50,656 nt of DNA from JANNSW01 sp031431235 (GCA_031431235.1 JANPDA010000376.1:1-50656); one strand, 5' to 3'. Positions 35,154-44,049 are shown, counted from the stretch's first letter. The notes: a model not told the origin generated them from the letters alone. Numbers and translations: made by a program.

Positions 35154-35753
35154 ATGACTGGATCTGGCGAAGAGGATGCGCTGAAGCGCACCAAGGGCGA
35201 GCTGCGGCGACAAGCGCTGCAGCGACGCGGCGTTGCCTATGCCAAGCACGGCGCAGAGGCCGGCCGGGCGCTGGCTCGGCACGGGACACCGCTCGTGCTC
35301 GGCCTATCCGGTAGGCTCGTCAGCGCCTACCTCCCCATCCGTGACGAATTGGACGTGCTCCCGCTGCTTTCGAGGTTGATCGCGGGGGGACGGACGATCG
35401 GCCTGCCGGTGATCGTCGCGCGCGAGCAGCCGCTGGTGTTTGGATGCTGGCGGCCGGGCGAGCCACTCGACGCCAAGCCCTTCGGCCTCAGCGAGCCGGC
35501 GCCAACGGTGCCCGCGATGCTGCCCGACATTCTGCTGGTGCCGCTCGCCGCCTTCGATGCCACCGGCGCAAGGCTCGGCTATGGCGGGGGCTACTATGAC
35601 CGCACGCTCGCACTCTATCGCAGCAAGCGTGCGGTCATCGCCATCGGCATCGCCTATGACGAGCAGGAGACGGCACACCTCCCGCGTGGTCCCCACGACG
35701 AGCCGCTCGACATCATCCTCACTCCCTCGGGGAGCAGGGACCACAGGAGCTGA
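35154..35753 (+). CDS. ygfA: 5-formyltetrahydrofolate cyclo-ligase
   Basis: The enzyme converts 5-formyl-THF to methenyl-THF with ATP. It has 199 residues, with the N-terminal basic KGELRRQALQRR and the family hallmark RLGYGGGYYDRTLA near residue 140. It is located right after 6S RNA, as in most proteobacteria, where the two are often co-transcribed. It is followed 3 bases later by the phosphoesterase gene. Confidence 0.95.
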   Translation: MTGSGEEDALKRTKGELRRQALQRRGVAYAKHGAEAGRALARHGTPLVLGLSGRLVSAYLPIRDELDVLPLLSRLIAGGRTIGLPVIVAREQPLVFGCWRPGEPLDAKPFGLSEPAPTVPAMLPDILLVPLAAFDATGARLGYGGGYYDRTLALYRSKRAVIAIGIAYDEQETAHLPRGPHDEPLDIILTPSGSRDHRS

Positions 35754-35756
35754 TGC

Positions 35757-36587
35757 ATGCGCCTCGTTTTCCTGGGTGACGTGGTGGGACGGGCGGGGCG
35801 CGCCGCGGTGCTCGACGCGTTGCCGCTACTGCGCAGCAGGCACTGCGCCGACTTCATCGTGGTCAACGGCGAGAACTCGGCCGGCGGTTTCGGGATCACG
35901 GAATCGATCTTCACCGAGCTGATCGATGCCGGCGCCGATGCCGTCACGCTGGGCAACCACGCTTTCGACCAGCGCGAGACCCTCGTCTACATCGAGCGCT
36001 ACGAGCGGCTGCTGCGGCCGATCAATTTTCCGCCCGGCACACCGGGTCGCGGCTCGAGCCTGATCAAGGCCAGGAACGGCGCGACCGTGCTGGTCGCCAA
36101 CCTGATGGGCCGGGTGTTCATGGGCGAGTTCGATTGCCCGTTCAGGGCCGTCGACGGGCTCCTGAAATCCTGCCCGCTCGGTGAGGCGGCCGACGCCGTG
36201 GTGCTCGATCTCCACGCGGAGGCGACCTCCGAGAAACAGGCCTTCGGACTTTTCGTCGATGGCCGCGCCAGCCTCGTTGTCGGCACTCATACGCACGTCC
36301 CCACGGCCGACGAGCGCGTGCTGCCGGGTGGAACCGCCTATGTCAGCGACGTGGGGATGTGCGGGAACTACAGCTCCGTGCTCGGCATGGACGCCGAGGA
36401 GCCGCTCAACCGGTTTCTGCGCAAGATCCCGCGGGCGAAATTCGAGCCGGCGCCGGGTCCCGCAACCGTGACGGGCGTGATCGTCGATACCGACGACCGC
36501 ACCGGCCTTGCCACCACGATCGTACCGCTACGGCTCGGGGGAAGCCTGAAGCCCGCCGAGCCGCAGCCGGTCGTCGAATCGAATTGA
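35757..36587 (+). CDS. TIGR00282 family metallophosphoesterase (YmdB-like)
   Basis: The 276-residue protein shows FLGDVVGRAGR at the N-terminus, NGENSAGGFGI, TLGNHAFD, and GTHTHVPTADE with the later metal-binding histidines. These are the motifs of the YmdB/TIGR00282 family, some of which hydrolyse 2',3'-cAMP. AGGAG lies before ATG 35757, and the upstream stop codon is 4 bases away, so it is translationally linked to ygfA. Confidence 0.93.
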   Translation: MRLVFLGDVVGRAGRAAVLDALPLLRSRHCADFIVVNGENSAGGFGITESIFTELIDAGADAVTLGNHAFDQRETLVYIERYERLLRPINFPPGTPGRGSSLIKARNGATVLVANLMGRVFMGEFDCPFRAVDGLLKSCPLGEAADAVVLDLHAEATSEKQAFGLFVDGRASLVVGTHTHVPTADERVLPGGTAYVSDVGMCGNYSSVLGMDAEEPLNRFLRKIPRAKFEPAPGPATVTGVIVDTDDRTGLATTIVPLRLGGSLKPAEPQPVVESN

Positions 36588-36754
36588 GGTCGCATCTGGT
36601 TGGGACGCTGATGGCGCAATGGCAGGTGCGCCGATCGTCGTGATCATCCAGCGGTAGGAATGGCCTGGTTGATGCTCCAAGTGCACGTGGCCATCAACGA
36701 ATGGCACTATCGCTGATTCGCTGTCCCTCGAACAAGCCCCGGCTCAACGAGAAA

Positions 36755-36781
36755 ACGCCGCGGAGGCCCGCCCCGCGGCGT
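36755..36781 (-). terminator. rho-independent terminator for the 27-residue peptide gene
   Basis: A perfect 9-bp GC-rich stem (ACGCCGCGG with CCGCGGCGT) encloses a 9-base loop. On the minus strand it is followed by TTTTCTCGTT. It lies 127 bases past the small ORF at 36908-36991. It may also serve the convergent phosphoesterase gene, since T residues follow on the plus side too. The remainder of 36588-36907 shows no gene. Confidence 0.75.
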
Positions 36782-36907
36782 CGATCTTTCGATCTCAGGC
36801 TACGCATTTCCAGTCGGCTACGGTCCAGCTGGCCTAGGCACTCGCTCGTTGAGCGCGCCGCTTGGCCCAGGACCGTCGAGCTGGTCGTCTCCACGGGACA
36901 GGGGTCG

Positions 36908-36991
36908 TCAGATCATACCGATTACGATAGCAATGACGAACCCGAGAGACAGCACCGTGGCGAGCACGTTCAGCCTCGTTTTGAGTTCCAT
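36908..36991 (-). CDS. 27-residue membrane peptide
   Basis: The ORF begins MELKTRLNVL and continues as one hydrophobic membrane helix ending IVIGMI. It has a near-perfect ribosome binding site, AAAGGAGG, 5 bases upstream of the ATG, and a strong terminator downstream. The charged N-terminus and single helix suggest an inner-membrane peptide. The function is unknown. The RBS, hydrophobicity and terminator together argue that it is a real gene. Confidence 0.72.
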   Translation of the reverse strand: MELKTRLNVLATVLSLGFVIAIVIGMI

Positions 36992-37386
36992 GGGAGCCTC
37001 CTTTCGGTCGGCCATACTTGGTGACGCCGCGTTGGCGACAGCTGGACTCTATACGGGCTTTTTGGCGGCAATCAAGAGGAAACTCGTTGCCGCCGAGACC
37101 TGCTGCCGGCAGTGAGCGGCGAAAAGCCCCGCGATTCAAACAGCCTAGCCGAGACTCGCAACTTTACCCACAGCTTTCCCAAAGCGTTGCTCGCGGCACG
37201 CGCAACCGGCGCAGATTCTGTTCGCCGTCACAGCGTAGAGTTATTACCGGAGCTGGTGTCATTATTCAAGTATTGGCACTCGAGTTGCGGATTATGACAA
37301 TTCAACGCAGGATCTCCGGGCGCACTGGCACAGAAGATTGTCGGGGGCGGGCTTCACAACCCGAAGGCGATCCGCTCTCGCGGCCC
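36992..37386. other. intergenic stretch between the small peptide gene and guaA
   Basis: No convincing ORF lies in these 395 bases. The region around 37200-37310 is clearly richer in A/T than the window. The promoter of the small peptide gene should lie near 37000-37080. I see no terminator hairpin with a T run for guaA. Confidence 0.4.
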
Positions 37387-38934
37387 CTACTCCCACTCGA
37401 TCGTGCCCGGCGGCTTGCTCGTCACGTCGTAGACGATGCGGTTGATGCCCTTCACCTCGTTGATGATGCGGGTGGCGATACGCCCGAGCAGATCGTGGGG
37501 GAGCGGATAGAAGTCGGCGGTCATACCGTCGGTCGAGGTGACGGCCCTGAGCGCCAGCGCTTGATCATAGGTGCGCCCGTCACCCATCACGCCGACCGTC
37601 TTGACCGGCAGCAGCACGGCGAAAGCCTGCCAGATCGCATCGTAGAGCCCCGCCTTCCTGATCTCCTCGAGGTAGATGCGGTCGGCCTTGCGCAAGAGAT
37701 CGAGCTTGTCGCTGGTGATGTCGCCGGGAATGCGGATCGCAAGACCGGGACCGGGGAAGGGGTGGCGACCCACGAAGGCTTCCGGCAGCCCGAGCTCGCG
37801 GCCCAGCAGCCGCACCTCATCCTTGAACAGCTCGCGCAGCGGCTCGACCAGCAACAGGTTCATGCGCGCGGGCAGCCCACCCACATTGTGGTGCGACTTG
37901 ATGGTGACCGAGGGTCCCCCTGTGAACGAGACACTCTCGATCACGTCGGGGTAAAGCGTCCCCTGCGCGAGGAACTGCGCGCCACCGAGCTTGCTCGCCT
38001 CGGCCTCGAACACCTCGATGAAGTGGCGCCCGATCGTCTTTCTCTTCTGCTCCGGGTCGCTCACGCCGGCCAGCGCCGCCAGAAAGCGTTTCGATGCGTC
38101 CACATGCACGAGGGGGATGTTGAAGTGGCCGCGGAACATCCCGACCACCTCCTCGCCTTCGTCCTGGCGCATCAGGCCATGGTCGACGAAGATGCAGGTG
38201 AGCTGATCGCCGATCGCCTCGTGGATGAGGACGGCCGCGACCGCGGAATCGACGCCTCCCGACAGCCCGCACACCACCCGCCCGCGCCCGACCTGGGCCC
38301 GGATCCGGGCAACCGCCTCAGCCCGGAAGTGCGCCATGGTCCAATCGCCCGGGAGACCGGCGATACCGTGCACGAAGTTGGCGATCAGGCGCGCGCCATC
38401 GGGCGTATGCACCACCTCGGGGTGGAACATGGTCGTATAGATGCGCCGCCGCTCATCGGCCGCAACCGCGAACGGGGCATTCTCGGAGACGCCGAGGACG
38501 CTGAAGCCCTCCGGCAGCGTCGTCACGCGGTCGCCATGGCTCATCCAGACGGGATAGCGGCGCCCGGCCTCCCAGACCCCAGCAAACAACGGGCTGGCTG
38601 CCTTCACCAGGACATCGGCCCGCCCGAACTCGGCCGCATGCCCGCCCTCGACCCGGCCGCCGAGTTGCACGGCCGTCGTCTGCTGGCCATAGCAGATGGC
38701 GAGAATGGGCAGGCCAGAGTCGAAGACTGCCGGTGGGGCACGCGGGCTATCGGCGTCGAGCACCGAAGCTGGACCACCCGAGAGGATCACGGCTTTCGGA
38801 CGCAGCCGCTCCAGCGCTGCCGCCGCCTTGCCAAAGGGTACGATCTCCGAATAGACGCCCGCCTCCCGCACCCTGCGGGCGATGAGTTGCGTCACCTGGG
38901 AGCCGAAGTCGATGATGAGAACGGTGTTGGTCAT
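37387..38934 (-). CDS. guaA: GMP synthase (glutamine-hydrolysing)
   Basis: GuaA converts XMP to GMP. At 515 residues, the N-terminal class I amidotransferase has its nucleophile in LAICYGQQ and its His-Glu in FHPEVVHT. The ATP-pyrophosphatase domain has GLSGGVDSAV, and the C-terminal dimerisation domain ends PPGTIEWE. The full usual length and the conserved ends support the coordinates. It stands without guaB. Confidence 0.98.
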   Translation of the reverse strand: MTNTVLIIDFGSQVTQLIARRVREAGVYSEIVPFGKAAAALERLRPKAVILSGGPASVLDADSPRAPPAVFDSGLPILAICYGQQTTAVQLGGRVEGGHAAEFGRADVLVKAASPLFAGVWEAGRRYPVWMSHGDRVTTLPEGFSVLGVSENAPFAVAADERRRIYTTMFHPEVVHTPDGARLIANFVHGIAGLPGDWTMAHFRAEAVARIRAQVGRGRVVCGLSGGVDSAVAAVLIHEAIGDQLTCIFVDHGLMRQDEGEEVVGMFRGHFNIPLVHVDASKRFLAALAGVSDPEQKRKTIGRHFIEVFEAEASKLGGAQFLAQGTLYPDVIESVSFTGGPSVTIKSHHNVGGLPARMNLLLVEPLRELFKDEVRLLGRELGLPEAFVGRHPFPGPGLAIRIPGDITSDKLDLLRKADRIYLEEIRKAGLYDAIWQAFAVLLPVKTVGVMGDGRTYDQALALRAVTSTDGMTADFYPLPHDLLGRIATRIINEVKGINRIVYDVTSKPPGTIEWE

Positions 38935-39084
38935 GGCTGCAGCTAGACGAGCGCGCCGCAGCTAGGCAAGGGGCCCGCGAGAACAATCAGCGAACTGTTG
39001 GGCTCGCAATGGCCGCTCTGGCAAATTTGTTGTGGGCGAGGCCTTGCCTGCGCCCGCGCTCCGCCCGCAGCAAGCCCACGATCG

Positions 39085-39212
39085 CTCGTGTTCCGTCCCA
39101 TTCATTCAATTCCGGCGAAGCTGGATCAATGAATAGAAAGAGGGAACGCAGCCATAGAGTAGACTAGTGGGCTGGCCATTCATTTAGGGTGCTAAGGACA
39201 CTGCGAACAATA
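39085..39212 (+). mobile_element. degraded copy of the CTAG miniature element
   Basis: The 128-bp stretch matches the complement of the element at 44824-44955 over most of its length, including CCCATTCATTC, TTCCGGCGAAGCTGGA and CTAGTGGGCTGGCCATTCAT. Both ends have decayed: CTCG replaces CTAG on the left, and the right ends GAACAATAA. It lies in the guaA upstream region. Confidence 0.75.
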
Positions 39213-39249
39213 ACCGCTGCGTCTTGTCGTCAAGTCGAGCACGGGACCT

Positions 39250-39347
39250 GTAGGGTGCAATAGGCCTGCTTCAGGCCGTATTGCACCACCCCGGATCGCA
39301 ACGCCAGCCGAAGGTGCAATACGGCGAAGGCGCCTATTGCACCCTAC
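39250..39347. repeat. GTAGGGTGCAATA palindromic repeat
   Basis: The 98-bp element is bounded by GTAGGGTGCAATAGGC on the left and its complement on the right. Internal TATTGCACC/GGTGCAATA pairs make it a double hairpin. Repeats with this type of end (GTAGGGTGC) recur between genes in many bacteria and behave like non-autonomous elements. No ORF is seen in 38935-39436 apart from this and the previous element. Confidence 0.75.
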
Positions 39348-39436
39348 GCCGAGGCACAACCGCTCGCGAAAATGATTCGGTTGTTGTTCGGGCTGTCCTT
39401 ACGCCATCACCCTTGGATGCCCAAAGCGGCGAAGCC

Positions 39437-41041
39437 TCAGTTGCTTGCCATGTGGGGCAGCGGATCGACGGGCTCGGAGCCTCTGCGCAGCTCGAAGTGG
39501 AGTTGGGGCTGCTCGACGGTGCCGGTCTTGCCGCTCTTGGCGATGGCTTGACCGCGCCGCACGGATTCGCCGCGCTTCACCAGGATCTCGCTGTTGTGGG
39601 CATAGGCCGAAACCCAGTTGTCGGCATGGCGGATCAGCACCAGCTTGCCATAGCCCTTCAGCTCCTCGCCGGCATAGGCGACGACACCACCCTCGGCGGC
39701 TTTGACCTCGGTGCCGGGCGGCACGGCGACATTGATGCCGTCGTTGCGCTGACCATCCGAGGTTCCACCGAACTTGCCGATGATGCGCCCTTTCACCGGC
39801 CAGCGGAACTTGCCGTCGCTGGTTCCATCGACTGCCGTCGTCATCGTCTCGGCCTCGATGGCGGCTGTTGGGGGCCGCGGCTTCTTGGCGGAGGGCGACG
39901 TGGCCGGCGAAGTCGCAAGCGGCTCGTTGCTATCGTCGGCCGAGCCCTCCTCGACCGCTGGCGCGGCGTCGGCAGCCGTGTCGTAGCCGTAATCGGTCGT
40001 TGCCGCCGGCGGCAAGGCCGCGATCCTCTGTTTGCGGGCAGGCTTGACGGTCTCGTATCCCGAGTCGGCGACGGCCGTCGCGGAGCCGGGCAGCTGCAGC
40101 ACCTGGCCGAGCTTGATCTTTGCGGGATCGTCGATGCCGTTGGCATCGGCGAGGGCTTGCGGGTCGACCTTGAGACGCTGGGCGATGCCATAAAGCGAGT
40201 CGCCGCTGCGAACGCGATAGGTGTCTCCACCCGAGGCCAGGGCTTCGTCGGGCAACGCCCGCGTGGCAGCCTTCTTCCGCGGTTTCGCCGGCAGCGGATC
40301 CTCGTAGGCGACGGTGCGCGTCCCGCCGCCAGGAACGATCAGCTTCTGGCCGACCTTCAAGGCCGGCTGCGACAGACCGTTCGCCTCCATCAGGGCCGCG
40401 ACCGGCACGCCATATCGCCGCGATAGCCCATAGAGCGTCTCGCCCTTGCGCACGGTGATGGTCTCGCCAGCGCTGCCTCCCGAGCCGATGCCGCCATAGC
40501 CCGGGCTGGTGCCGGCGGTCTCCTGGGGATCGGTCAGCCGCGCGAGGTCGCTCGGACGCCTGGAGCTGAGCGTGCTCTGGCGATTGGGTCGCCGCGTGTT
40601 GGGTATCGGCTGCGCGCTGCCATTGCCATATCCGCTGCTGCCTGCGCCGCTACCGTTCTGGTCGTAGCCGCCATAGTCAGAGCCCGTGCCCGATGCGCCC
40701 GAGCCCTGCGTGCCATAGCCTTGATTGCTGTAGCCCTGGGTCCCGTAGTTCTGGCTGCCGTAGCCCTGATTGCCGTAGCCCTGGTCGCCATAGCCGGTTG
40801 CGGGCGGCGGCGTGTAGGCCGGTTGCTGGTAGCTCGGCTGGGTGTAGACGGTTTGGGGCGGCTGGGGTCGGGAGTTGGTCGACCCCGTGCTCGAATCGCT
40901 CAAGCCAAGCGCTGGGTAATCGAGCCGGGTGACATCGGAGCTGCATGCCGACAGAGTTGCCCCGACACCAACGACGGCCACCAACCGCCATGCGGCCAGA
41001 GGCCAGCTACGCCAGACGAAGTTACGCACGGTACCACCCAT
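39437..41041 (-). CDS. NlpD-like LysM/M23 lipoprotein
   Basis: This is a probable activator of cell-wall amidases at division. It has 534 residues, with a lipobox LSAC at Cys33. A low-complexity Gly/Tyr/Gln region (repeats of GYGNQ/GYGTQ, about 75-110) is followed by two LysM domains (VRKGETLYGLSRRYGVPV; VRSGDSLYGIAQRLKVDP). The C-terminal LytM domain ends QLHFELRRGS. In LytM the first metal-binding positions read NDGINV instead of H..D, so it is probably catalytically inert like NlpD/EnvC. ATG 41041 with AAGGGA upstream is preferred over 41065. It lies downstream of surE. Confidence 0.88.
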   Translation of the reverse strand: MGGTVRNFVWRSWPLAAWRLVAVVGVGATLSACSSDVTRLDYPALGLSDSSTGSTNSRPQPPQTVYTQPSYQQPAYTPPPATGYGDQGYGNQGYGSQNYGTQGYSNQGYGTQGSGASGTGSDYGGYDQNGSGAGSSGYGNGSAQPIPNTRRPNRQSTLSSRRPSDLARLTDPQETAGTSPGYGGIGSGGSAGETITVRKGETLYGLSRRYGVPVAALMEANGLSQPALKVGQKLIVPGGGTRTVAYEDPLPAKPRKKAATRALPDEALASGGDTYRVRSGDSLYGIAQRLKVDPQALADANGIDDPAKIKLGQVLQLPGSATAVADSGYETVKPARKQRIAALPPAATTDYGYDTAADAAPAVEEGSADDSNEPLATSPATSPSAKKPRPPTAAIEAETMTTAVDGTSDGKFRWPVKGRIIGKFGGTSDGQRNDGINVAVPPGTEVKAAEGGVVAYAGEELKGYGKLVLIRHADNWVSAYAHNSEILVKRGESVRRGQAIAKSGKTGTVEQPQLHFELRRGSEPVDPLPHMASN

Positions 41042-41374
41042 CACTTCCCTTACGACCGTGCACATTTAGGACCTGCCTGGGTTAATCCGGGATTAACGAC
41101 GCTGAACACCCCGAGCGGAGGATGAAATTTTTTCTGCCCGCTTCGCCAAGGACTGCATCCGATTGCCTGAAACCGGTACTTCGAGGCTCCTCGCCTGGAT
41201 TGTCCCCGCCCCATCACTGCCCGCGTGTCGGATTTTTTTCGGCATGAGGGGCACCCGCTCGGCGAAACATGCGAGCATGCGTGGTCCTAGCCCCGGATTG
41301 TGCGCTCTTCGCGGCCACGCTTCGGCGAAACTGCGGCAGGTGGGGTTGGACCCGTGCCATCATCGGGTGGTCGC
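41042..41374. other. surE-lipoprotein spacer without pcm
   Basis: No supportable gene is seen. Many proteobacteria carry the isoaspartate methyltransferase gene pcm between surE and the LysM/M23 lipoprotein; here only 333 bases remain and no Pcm motif is seen in any frame. Short palindromes (for example GCATGC near 41272) are present but not diagnostic. Confidence 0.5.
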
Positions 41375-42142
41375 TCAGCCGGCAAGCGCTGACACGAGCT
41401 TTGCGCGGGTTGCCTCGTGGGTCAGATCGAGATGGAGCGGCGTGACCGACACATAGCCCCGGTAGATTGCCCAGAGATCGGAGCCCTCGGGGGGATTGGA
41501 GCGCCGCCGCTCGAACCCGAACCAATAATAGGGATTGCCGCGCGTATCCATGCGATCGACGATCGTCAGCAGGTTCTGGTCGCGCTTGCCCTGGCAGGTG
41601 ACGAGTGTGCCCGCGACCTCCTCGGGCTCGCGATCGGGGAAGTTGACGTTGACGAGCACGTCCTTGGGCCACCCCGCCGCCAGCAGCCTGCGGACCAGAT
41701 CAGCGCCGAGTTGCATCGGCGTCTCCCACTTCACCCGGTCCGAGGTCTCGTGCAGGCGTGTGGCCAGGCTCATGGCGATCGCGGGGATGCCGAGCAGCGT
41801 GCCTTCGATCGCGCCCGCGATCGTGCCAGAATAGGTGACGTCGTCGGCGACATTGACGCCGCGGTTGACGCCAGAGAGGATCAGATCGGGAGGTTGGCTC
41901 GCCAGGATGTGCTTCACGCCCATGATCACGCAATCAGTTGGCGTACCCTTGACCGCATAGGACCGCTTCCCGAGCTCCCGGCAGCGTAGCGGCTCGTGCA
42001 GGGTCAGCGAGTGCGCCGCGCCCGATTGGTCGGTGTCGGGAGCAACAGTCCAGACATCGTCGGAGAGCTCGGACGCAATCTGCTGCAGCGCGTGCAGGCC
42101 CGCCGCCTCGATGCCGTCGTCGTTGGTGAGGAGAATACGCAT
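41375..42142 (-). CDS. surE: 5'/3'-nucleotidase SurE
   Basis: SurE is a stationary-phase nucleotidase of 255 residues. The N-terminus MRILLTNDDGIEA carries the metal-binding Asp pair; SGAAHSLT and SGVNRGVNVADDVTYSGT supply the other ligands. ATG 42142 matches the family start. A TTG three codons upstream lies closer to the AAAGGA site and could also be used. The BKACE gene ends 18 bases upstream of this ATG. Confidence 0.96.
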   Translation of the reverse strand: MRILLTNDDGIEAAGLHALQQIASELSDDVWTVAPDTDQSGAAHSLTLHEPLRCRELGKRSYAVKGTPTDCVIMGVKHILASQPPDLILSGVNRGVNVADDVTYSGTIAGAIEGTLLGIPAIAMSLATRLHETSDRVKWETPMQLGADLVRRLLAAGWPKDVLVNVNFPDREPEEVAGTLVTCQGKRDQNLLTIVDRMDTRGNPYYWFGFERRRSNPPEGSDLWAIYRGYVSVTPLHLDLTHEATRAKLVSALAG

Positions 42143-42160
42143 GAAAGACAATTGTCCTTT

Positions 42161-43045
42161 TCAAGTGAGACTGGCGAGGCCGAGCAGCCCTCGTGCCTCG
42201 GCTCCCGTCGCCACCTCGCCACCAAGTGCGCGGATCAGCCCCGCCGCCTTCTCGACCAGCGCGGCATTGCTCGGGGCGAGCCTGCCCTTTTCCAGGTAGA
42301 GATTGTCCTCGAGGCCGACCCGTACGTGCCCGCCGAGCAGCACCGCCTGCGCGACCATCGGAAACTGGCCCGGTCCGACGCCAAAGGCAAACCAGGTGGC
42401 GCCAGTCGGCAGCAGGCGTTGCATGTAGATCATGGCGTCCGTCGTCGCGGGCTGGGCCCAGGCGACGCCGAGGCAGATCTGGAAGAGGCCCGGCGCCTTC
42501 AGCTGGCCCTTGGACTGCATCGACCGCGCCAGCACGATATGGCCCGCTTCGAACACCTCGAGCTCTGGCACCACGCCCGCCCCCTCGATCGCGATTGCCA
42601 TCTCGGCGATGTGGTCAGGCGTGTTGACGAAGACGAAATTGGCCATGTTGAGCGAGCCCATGTCGAGGCTGCAGATCTCGGGGCGCAACTGCAGCACATG
42701 GACGATACGGCGCGCTGGCGCAGAGATGCTCGATCCCGGCGCGCCGCGTGAGGGATCGTCGCGGTCGGGGATGAAGCGGGCACCAGCTCCGGTCGTCAGG
42801 TTGATGATCACGTCGACCCCACTCGCGCGAATGCGGGCGACCGTCTCCTCATAGAGGCGCGGCGACATGCTGGGGGCGCCGGTCGCGGGATCGCGCACGT
42901 GGATGTGGACGATGGCCGCACCGGCATTGGCCGCATCGATCGCCGAGCGTGCGATTTGCTCGGGGCTGACCGGCACGGCCTGGCTCTTGCCCACCGTGTC
43001 GCCGCCACCCGTCAGCGCGCAGCAGATCATCGTCTTGCTCGCCAT
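42161..43045 (-). CDS. BKACE enzyme (DUF849, beta-keto acid cleavage)
   Basis: This 294-residue TIM-barrel enzyme is of the 3-keto-5-aminohexanoate cleavage family, which transfers acetyl-CoA in cleaving beta-keto acids. Features are CCALTGGGDTVGKSQAVPVS, the metal pair in VHIHVRDPATG, NLTTGAGA, and GPGQFPMVAQAVLLGGHVRVGLEDN. The fit is with the subgroup active on dehydrocarnitine, but no carnitine dehydrogenase is nearby. It is divergent from a DapA-family aldolase with 83 bases between. Confidence 0.88.
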   Translation of the reverse strand: MASKTMICCALTGGGDTVGKSQAVPVSPEQIARSAIDAANAGAAIVHIHVRDPATGAPSMSPRLYEETVARIRASGVDVIINLTTGAGARFIPDRDDPSRGAPGSSISAPARRIVHVLQLRPEICSLDMGSLNMANFVFVNTPDHIAEMAIAIEGAGVVPELEVFEAGHIVLARSMQSKGQLKAPGLFQICLGVAWAQPATTDAMIYMQRLLPTGATWFAFGVGPGQFPMVAQAVLLGGHVRVGLEDNLYLEKGRLAPSNAALVEKAAGLIRALGGEVATGAEARGLLGLASLT

Positions 43046-43128
43046 CCTTGCGTGTCCGCCCTGGTTGCTCTTGCGTGCGGCCGGTCCTATGCAGGACCAG
43101 CGCCGCCCGCAACAGAAGGAGCCTGAAT

Positions 43129-44049
43129 GTGGCGAAGGTCAAGATTGCCGATGGCGTGATCGCGCCGAACCTAACTCCGTTCAACGCCGACCTGTCGCTC
43201 GCGACCGATCTCTATGTGGGCAACGCCAAGCGCCTGTTGCAGGAGGGCTGCGTCGCGCTCGCGCCATTCGGGACGACGGGGGAAGCGCTCTCGGTCGGCA
43301 TCGAGGAGCGGTTGCGAGCGCTCGAAGCCCTGGTCGAGGCCGGCATTGATCCCAAACGTCTGGTGCCCGGCACTGGCCTCACCAATCTCCCCGACACAGT
43401 GCTGCTGACGCGCCGCGCCATGGAGCTCGGCTGCGCGGGCGCGATGACGCTGCCGCCGTTCTATTTCAAGAACGTCGCCGACGACGGTCTGTTTGCCTAT
43501 TTCGCGCGGCTGATCGAGATGGTCGGGCGCAACGATCTCGCGATCTACCTCTACCATATCCCCCAGGTTGCGGGCGTCGGTTTGCCCATTGCGCTCGTCC
43601 GCCGCCTGCTCGAGGCCTTCCCCGAGCAGATCGTGGGCATCAAGGATTCGTCCGGTGACTGGGCGAACACCAAGTCCCTGTTCGAGATCGAGGGGTTGAC
43701 CGTCTATCCGGGCGCCGAGCTGCCGCTGATCGAAGCACTCGACCTGGGCGGGCCGGGCTGCATCTCGGCCACCGCCAACCTCAACGCCGCCGGCATCGCC
43801 GAGGTGATCCGCCTCTACCGCGCGGGCAAGCGCGAGGAGGCCGTCGCCAAGCACGAGCAGGTGAAACGCTTCCGCATGGTGGTGCAGGACTACGCGCCCA
43901 TCCCCGCCCAGAAACGGCTGCTCGCGCTCTCGACCGGCGACCAGCGCTGGGCGAATGTGCGCCCGCCGCTGCTGTCCATGAGCGAGGAAAAGGGCCGGGA
44001 GCTGGCGTCGCGGCTGGAGCGGGAGTTGGGGTTCGAGGCGCACGGCTGA
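43129..44049 (+). CDS. dihydrodipicolinate synthase family aldolase/lyase
   Basis: This 306-residue class I aldolase-type barrel has a Thr-Thr pair in PFGTTGEAL, a catalytic Tyr in YLYHIPQ and a Schiff-base Lys in VGIKDSSGDW. The Arg that binds the substrate in true DapA (YNVPGRT) is absent. The true DapA gene is nearby at 44952, so this one probably cleaves or makes another 2-oxo acid. The start is GTG 43129, with AAGGAG 7 bases upstream. The substrate is unknown; it may relate to the divergent BKACE gene. Confidence 0.87.
   Translation: MAKVKIADGVIAPNLTPFNADLSLATDLYVGNAKRLLQEGCVALAPFGTTGEALSVGIEERLRALEALVEAGIDPKRLVPGTGLTNLPDTVLLTRRAMELGCAGAMTLPPFYFKNVADDGLFAYFARLIEMVGRNDLAIYLYHIPQVAGVGLPIALVRRLLEAFPEQIVGIKDSSGDWANTKSLFEIEGLTVYPGAELPLIEALDLGGPGCISATANLNAAGIAEVIRLYRAGKREEAVAKHEQVKRFRMVVQDYAPIPAQKRLLALSTGDQRWANVRPPLLSMSEEKGRELASRLERELGFEAHG

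Noticed and set aside
37018..38946. 642-codon plus-strand frame over guaA
   Set aside because: Shadow of guaA, which is complete with all catalytic motifs on the other strand.
41214..41672. Minus-strand frame in the surE-lipoprotein gap considered as a pcm remnant
   Set aside because: It is mostly an alternative frame of surE and shows no methyltransferase motif.
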